A DNA stretch of 33,841 nucleotides, taken from positions 1 to 33,841 of the forward strand of contig SFCN01000017.1 of the NCBI GenBank assembly GCA_004558595.1, written 5' to 3'. A model generated the notes under the pieces. It was given only the letters and a program-made list of their open reading frames with translations. It did not search any database and was not told the origin of the DNA. Positions within the stretch are counted from its first letter, which is position 1; every line of letters starts with the position of its first letter. The position numbers and the translations under genes are program-made. Source of the DNA: Phascolarctobacterium sp. GTDB lineage: Bacteria > Bacillota > Negativicutes > Acidaminococcales > Acidaminococcaceae. Below, in pieces: positions 30,415 to 33,841 of the stretch.

Positions 30415-32244
30415 TTACTCTACAGTAACAGATTTAGCCAAGTTTCTCGGCTTATCAACATCGCAGCCGCGAGTCAACGCCGCATAATAAGCTAAGAGCT
30501 GCAGCGGCAACACTGCCAGCAGCGGAGCCAAATACTTATCCGTCTTTGGAATATAAATAACATGATCAGCATACTTCGCCAAGGAAGTATCCCCCTCAAA
30601 GCCAATAGCGATAACCACAGCCTCGCGAGCCTTAACCTCCTGCAAATTGCTGACAGTCTTATCGTACACATCCATCTGAGTAGCCAGCACAATAACCGGC
30701 ACCCCGGACACGATCAAAGCCAAAGTGCCATGCTTCAGCTCGCCAGCCGCATAAGCCTCCGCATGAATATAAGAAATCTCCTTCAGCTTCAGTGCACCCT
30801 CCAAGGCTACAGCATAATCCAAGCTGCGTCCCAGGAAGAAAGCATCCTCACTGGAGCCATACTCCCGAGCGAAAACCTTAATTTGGTCCACATTCTCCAG
30901 CATCTTGTGAATCTGCTCCGGAATAGAAACCAAGCCCTCGGACAACGCCTGAGCCTTATCCTCAGCCAAGGAGCCACGCAAACGGCCCACATAAATAGCC
31001 AGCATCAGCATAGCCAACAGCTGGGTAGTGTAAGCCTTAGTGGATGCTACAGCGATTTCCGGACCAGCATAAGTATAAATCACCTGGTCAGCCTCGCGAG
31101 CAATGGAGCTACCCACCACATTGGTCACAGCCAAGGTACGGGAGCCCAAACGCTTAGCCTCACGCAAAGCAGCCAAGGTATCGGAGGTCTCACCGCTCTG
31201 ACTAATCACGATGGTCAGGCTGTTGCCGTCAACCAGAGGATCCCGATAACGGAACTCACTGGCGATATCCACCTCAACGGGAACGCGAGCCAGCTGCTCC
31301 AGATAATATTTACCCACAATGCCTGCATGATAAGCAGTGCCACAGGCCACGATAAAAATCTTTTTAATATCGCCCATTTCCTCCGGAGTCCAGTTCAGCT
31401 CGGGGAAGCCAATGGTCTTGGCCTCGGCATTCAAACGACCGGTCATGGTATCACGCATAGCCTTGGGCTGTTCATAAATTTCCTTCAGCATGAAATGCTC
31501 AAAGCCACCCTTTTCCGCAGCCTCAGCGTTCCAGTTAACCTCGAAAACCTTCTTGCTAATGGGAGTGCCGTTAATATCCTGTACCCACACACCCTCGGCG
31601 GTAACAGTAGCGATTTCGCCATCGCTCATAATAAAGGTACGGCGGGTATGATTAATAATAGCCGGAATATCGGAGGCGATAAAGTTTTCGCCCTCACCCA
31701 GGCCAATAACCAACGGATTATCCTTCTTCGTGCAGATAATCTTATCAGGCTCATATTGGCACATAAATACCAGACTATAGGAGCCCTTGATCAGCTTCAG
31801 CACCTTTTTAACGGTCTCTTCAAAATCACCATCATATTGGTCCTCTAACAGGTGGGCCACAACCTCGCTATCAGTTTCGGACAGGAATACATGACCCTTA
31901 GTAATCAAATCTTCCTTCAGGGACAAATAATTCTCAATAATACCATTGTGCACGACCACGAATTTGCCGCTGCCATCCATATGGGGATGAGCGTTGCGGT
32001 CGGAGGGACGGCCATGAGTTGCCCAACGGGTGTGACCAATGCCCATAGTGCCCACGGGCATATTGCCCACTAATTTTTGGCGCAGAGCATCAAGGCGTCC
32101 AACGCATTTGTCAACACGAATAGCGCCATTTTCCATAACGGCAATGCCGGCAGAGTCATAACCACGATACTCCAATTTGCTCATTCCGTCCAACAAAAAG
32201 GGAGCAGCCTGATTACTGCCAATGTAACCAACGATACCACACAT
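30415..32244 (-). CDS. glmS: Glutamine-fructose-6-phosphate aminotransferase (isomerizing)
   Basis: 609 residues. It makes glucosamine-6-phosphate, the first committed step of amino-sugar and peptidoglycan synthesis. The N-terminal Ntn glutaminase begins MCGIVGYIG, so Cys2 becomes the nucleophile, followed by HTRWATHG and HNGIIENY. Two SIS domains follow (ACGTAYHAG, SQSGETSDTLAAL; later YIHAEAYAAGELKHG). The C-terminus PRNLAKSVTVE closes the active site. A glmS ribozyme occupies the leader, so GlcN6P feeds back on mRNA stability. glmM is just upstream, forming a compact GlcN-1-P module. Confidence 0.99.
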   Translation of the reverse strand: MCGIVGYIGSNQAAPFLLDGMSKLEYRGYDSAGIAVMENGAIRVDKCVGRLDALRQKLVGNMPVGTMGIGHTRWATHGRPSDRNAHPHMDGSGKFVVVHNGIIENYLSLKEDLITKGHVFLSETDSEVVAHLLEDQYDGDFEETVKKVLKLIKGSYSLVFMCQYEPDKIICTKKDNPLVIGLGEGENFIASDIPAIINHTRRTFIMSDGEIATVTAEGVWVQDINGTPISKKVFEVNWNAEAAEKGGFEHFMLKEIYEQPKAMRDTMTGRLNAEAKTIGFPELNWTPEEMGDIKKIFIVACGTAYHAGIVGKYYLEQLARVPVEVDIASEFRYRDPLVDGNSLTIVISQSGETSDTLAALREAKRLGSRTLAVTNVVGSSIAREADQVIYTYAGPEIAVASTKAYTTQLLAMLMLAIYVGRLRGSLAEDKAQALSEGLVSIPEQIHKMLENVDQIKVFAREYGSSEDAFFLGRSLDYAVALEGALKLKEISYIHAEAYAAGELKHGTLALIVSGVPVIVLATQMDVYDKTVSNLQEVKAREAVVIAIGFEGDTSLAKYADHVIYIPKTDKYLAPLLAVLPLQLLAYYAALTRGCDVDKPRNLAKSVTVE

Positions 32245-32284
32245 AATAGTATCCTCCTATATTTTATTTGCTATTCTGCTACCG

Positions 32285-32420
32285 AAGCTTTCCCTCCACT
32301 GTTACCAATGGGCTTTGTTATCGGCTTGCGGCCCACAGCCGGCCGTGAGGCATCCGCTGACTACTCGATAACCTCATTCCTCGTCTGCCGCAAATCTCTT
32401 TGCGGTACTTGCGCTCTGCC
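32285..32420 (-). ncRNA. glmS ribozyme (GlcN6P-responsive self-cleaving riboswitch)
   Basis: On the minus strand, 5' to 3', the ribozyme core is visible: cleavage context AGA|GCGCAAGUAC (G at 32414), P1-like hairpin CCGCAAA-GAGA-UUUGCGG, then GACGAGG, GAGGUUAUCGA and GCGGAUGCCUC. These are the invariant segments of the Bacillus and Thermoanaerobacter glmS ribozymes in the same order. A GGCCGGC/GCCG stem and an AAGCCCAUUGGUAACAGUGG 3' domain follow. It ends about 40 bases before glmS. Free GlcN6P acts as cofactor for self-cleavage, and the mRNA is then degraded. Confidence 0.92.
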
Positions 32421-32428
32421 ACTTATCA

Positions 32429-32458
32429 GCCATAAAATTTATGGCATACAATTATGCC
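32429..32458 (-). promoter_or_regulatory. Structured leader 5' of the glmS ribozyme
   Basis: A near-perfect palindrome (GCCATAAA-A-TTTATGGC, 32429-32445) overlaps a second hairpin (GGCAT/ATGCC, 32443-32458). Both lie upstream of the cleavage site, so they would be removed with the 5' fragment. A further GCCGCG/CGCGGC pair flanks them at 32456-32481. Confidence 0.45.
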
Positions 32459-32501
32459 GCGCAGGCGCAACCCCACGCGGCACATCTTCGTGACTATATC
32501 T

Positions 32502-32530
32502 ATTTTACAATATTATCTGCAAAAAAACAA
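32502..32530 (-). promoter_or_regulatory. Promoter of glmS
   Basis: Minus-strand TTGTTT (complement of 32525-32530), a 17-base spacer and TAAAAT (complement of 32502-32507). The predicted start near 32495 gives a leader of about 250 nt holding the ribozyme. Confidence 0.6.
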
Positions 32531-32547
32531 GTAAATAAATGGTGATA

Positions 32548-33841
32548 TTAAGCTAACTCATTTACTACAACATCGCCTATCAAGCTCGCGATCTGCTCCA
32601 AACGCTCCTGATTCGGTCCCTCGGCCATAATGCGAATCAAGGGCTCGGTGCCGCTGGCGCGCACCAAAATTTGGCCATTATCGCCCAGCTCATCCTGATA
32701 TTTCTTAATAACCTCTTGGATAGCAGCTCTTTCCTGCCAGCCGTTTTTATCCTTCACCCGCACATTGAGCAGCACTTGGGGATATTTAGTCATCACAGCG
32801 CCCAGCTCGGACAGGGGCTTGTTATTTTTAACCATGGCACATAGCAGCTGCACCGCAGTCAAAATGCCGTCGCCGGTCTTAGCGAACTCGGAGAAGATAA
32901 TGTGACCGGATTGCTCGCCGCCAATAGAATAATTATGCTTCATCATTTCTTCCAATACATAGCGGTCGCCTACAGCGGTCTTGCAGGTCTTGCCACCATG
33001 GGCCTTCATGGCCTGATGCAGGCCCACATTACTCATGACGGTTACAACCAGCATATTATCGTTGAGCTTCTTGCGCTTCATCAGCTCCAGCGCGCAAATG
33101 AGCATGATTTGGTCGCCGTCCAGAGCTTCGCCGTTTTCATCCACCACCAGGCAACGATCAGCATCACCATCGTTGGCGATACCGGCGTGAGCGCCCACCT
33201 CTACAACCTTCTTTTGCAGAGCCTCCAAATGGGTGGAGCCACAGCCATTATTAATATTGATGCCATTGGGCTCGTTAAAAATAGTAACAACCTCGGCGCC
33301 CAAACTACGCAAAATTACGGGAGCAATCTCGCTGTTCGCACCATTGGAGCAGTCCATAACCACCTTCAGGCCCTTTAAATCAGCATAGGCAGTGCCCAGA
33401 ATATGCTTAATATAGAGCTCAGCCAAATTCTTTTCATAAATGATGCTGCCCACGCTGCTACCGCTTACAGCCTTACTGTAGTCGATAGGAGTCTTCACGA
33501 TGGCTTCAATCTCATCCTCCACCGTATCCGGCAGCTTGTGACCGGTCTGGGAGAAGAACTTAATGCCGTTGTCCTCAAAGGGATTATGGGACGCGGAAAT
33601 AACCACACCAGCGTTAGCCTTCACCACGGAGGTGAGGAAGGACACCGCTGGGGTTGGCATTACGCCCAGCAAATGGGCATTGCCGCCGGCACTGCAAATG
33701 CCTGCGGCCAGCGCCGCCTCCAGCATTTGGCCGCTGCGACGGGTGTCGCGGCCAATAATAATCTTGGGAGCATGACCCTCCCTGCTAAAATATTTTGCGG
33801 CTGCGTAGCCCAGCTTAAAGGCCAGCTCCGGCGTAAGCTCC
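32548..33841 (-). CDS. glmM: Phosphoglucosamine mutase (N-terminus beyond the window)
   Basis: 431 visible residues; the frame stays open to the window edge. Comparison with the family (ELTPELAFKLG is near residue 17) suggests fewer than 20 residues are missing. It interconverts glucosamine-6- and glucosamine-1-phosphate. The phospho-Ser loop ISASHNPFEDNGIKFF, Mg2+ loop DGDADRCLVVD and C-terminal phosphate loop RASGTEPLIRIM are all present. The reading frame passes through the internal ATG of MLEAALAAG, which is not the start. glmS follows on the same strand after 303 bases. Confidence 0.97.
   Translation of the reverse strand, partial: ELTPELAFKLGYAAAKYFSREGHAPKIIIGRDTRRSGQMLEAALAAGICSAGGNAHLLGVMPTPAVSFLTSVVKANAGVVISASHNPFEDNGIKFFSQTGHKLPDTVEDEIEAIVKTPIDYSKAVSGSSVGSIIYEKNLAELYIKHILGTAYADLKGLKVVMDCSNGANSEIAPVILRSLGAEVVTIFNEPNGININNGCGSTHLEALQKKVVEVGAHAGIANDGDADRCLVVDENGEALDGDQIMLICALELMKRKKLNDNMLVVTVMSNVGLHQAMKAHGGKTCKTAVGDRYVLEEMMKHNYSIGGEQSGHIIFSEFAKTGDGILTAVQLLCAMVKNNKPLSELGAVMTKYPQVLLNVRVKDKNGWQERAAIQEVIKKYQDELGDNGQILVRASGTEPLIRIMAEGPNQERLEQIASLIGDVVVNELA

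Noticed and set aside
30562..31848. Long open frame opposite glmS (about 430 codons, plus strand)
   Set aside because: Shadow of glmS; rich in His/Gln/Leu/Ser as expected for antisense frames here, with no domain.

Overview
The window is a bacterial chromosome segment of roughly even base composition. Almost every gene lies on the minus strand; only codB (with the tail of the gene before it), a small toxin gene and a transglycosylase gene lie on the plus strand. A Firmicutes-lineage organism is indicated by HrcA/CIRCE control of heat shock, a Firmicutes-type DnaK without the proteobacterial N-terminal insert, a glmS ribozyme, a GerMN lipoprotein and strong AGGAGG ribosome binding sites. The AMIN-domain amidase and the SLC13 dicarboxylate carrier fit a diderm Negativicutes member, possibly Phascolarctobacterium-like. 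That placement is an inference and was not checked by a search.

Layout. At 1-1518 there is a gene tail, a cytosine permease (codB) and a terminator shared with yaaA. From 11.1 kb down to 2.3 kb runs a probable long minus-strand operon: acpS, nnr, an AMIN/Amidase_3 cell-wall amidase, a GerMN lipoprotein, the t6A tRNA-modification genes tsaE-tsaB-rimI-tsaD, and a soluble HisKA_2 kinase with an ANTAR response regulator. Between tsaD and the kinase lies a tight array of DnaA-box-like sites. At 11.3-13.6 kb an SLC13-type dicarboxylate carrier sits beside a CRP/FNR-type regulator. At 13.7-20.3 kb is the heat-shock cluster hrcA-grpE-dnaK-dnaJ, with a CIRCE operator overlapping the start of the hrcA transcript, preceded by hemW. 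At 20.3-20.6 kb there is a small locus that was not predicted as a long ORF: a 28-residue holin-like toxin with a convergent antisense RNA. At 20.6-29.3 kb are two arginine units, argGH and argCJBDF, which together encode most of ornithine/arginine biosynthesis (argA is replaced by the bifunctional ArgJ). A monofunctional transglycosylase follows. At 30.4-33.8 kb are glmS, with its ribozyme leader, and a truncated glmM, which together make the UDP-GlcNAc precursor glucosamine-1-phosphate.

The intergenic regions are rich in structure. Two related stem-loop elements flank dnaK in opposite orientation. A family of AT-rich inverted repeats follows the stop codons of argJ, argC and glmS. A MITE-like element lies between argD and argB. 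The most interesting items are the DnaA-box array, the symmetric toxin/antitoxin locus, the glmS ribozyme and the two repeat families.
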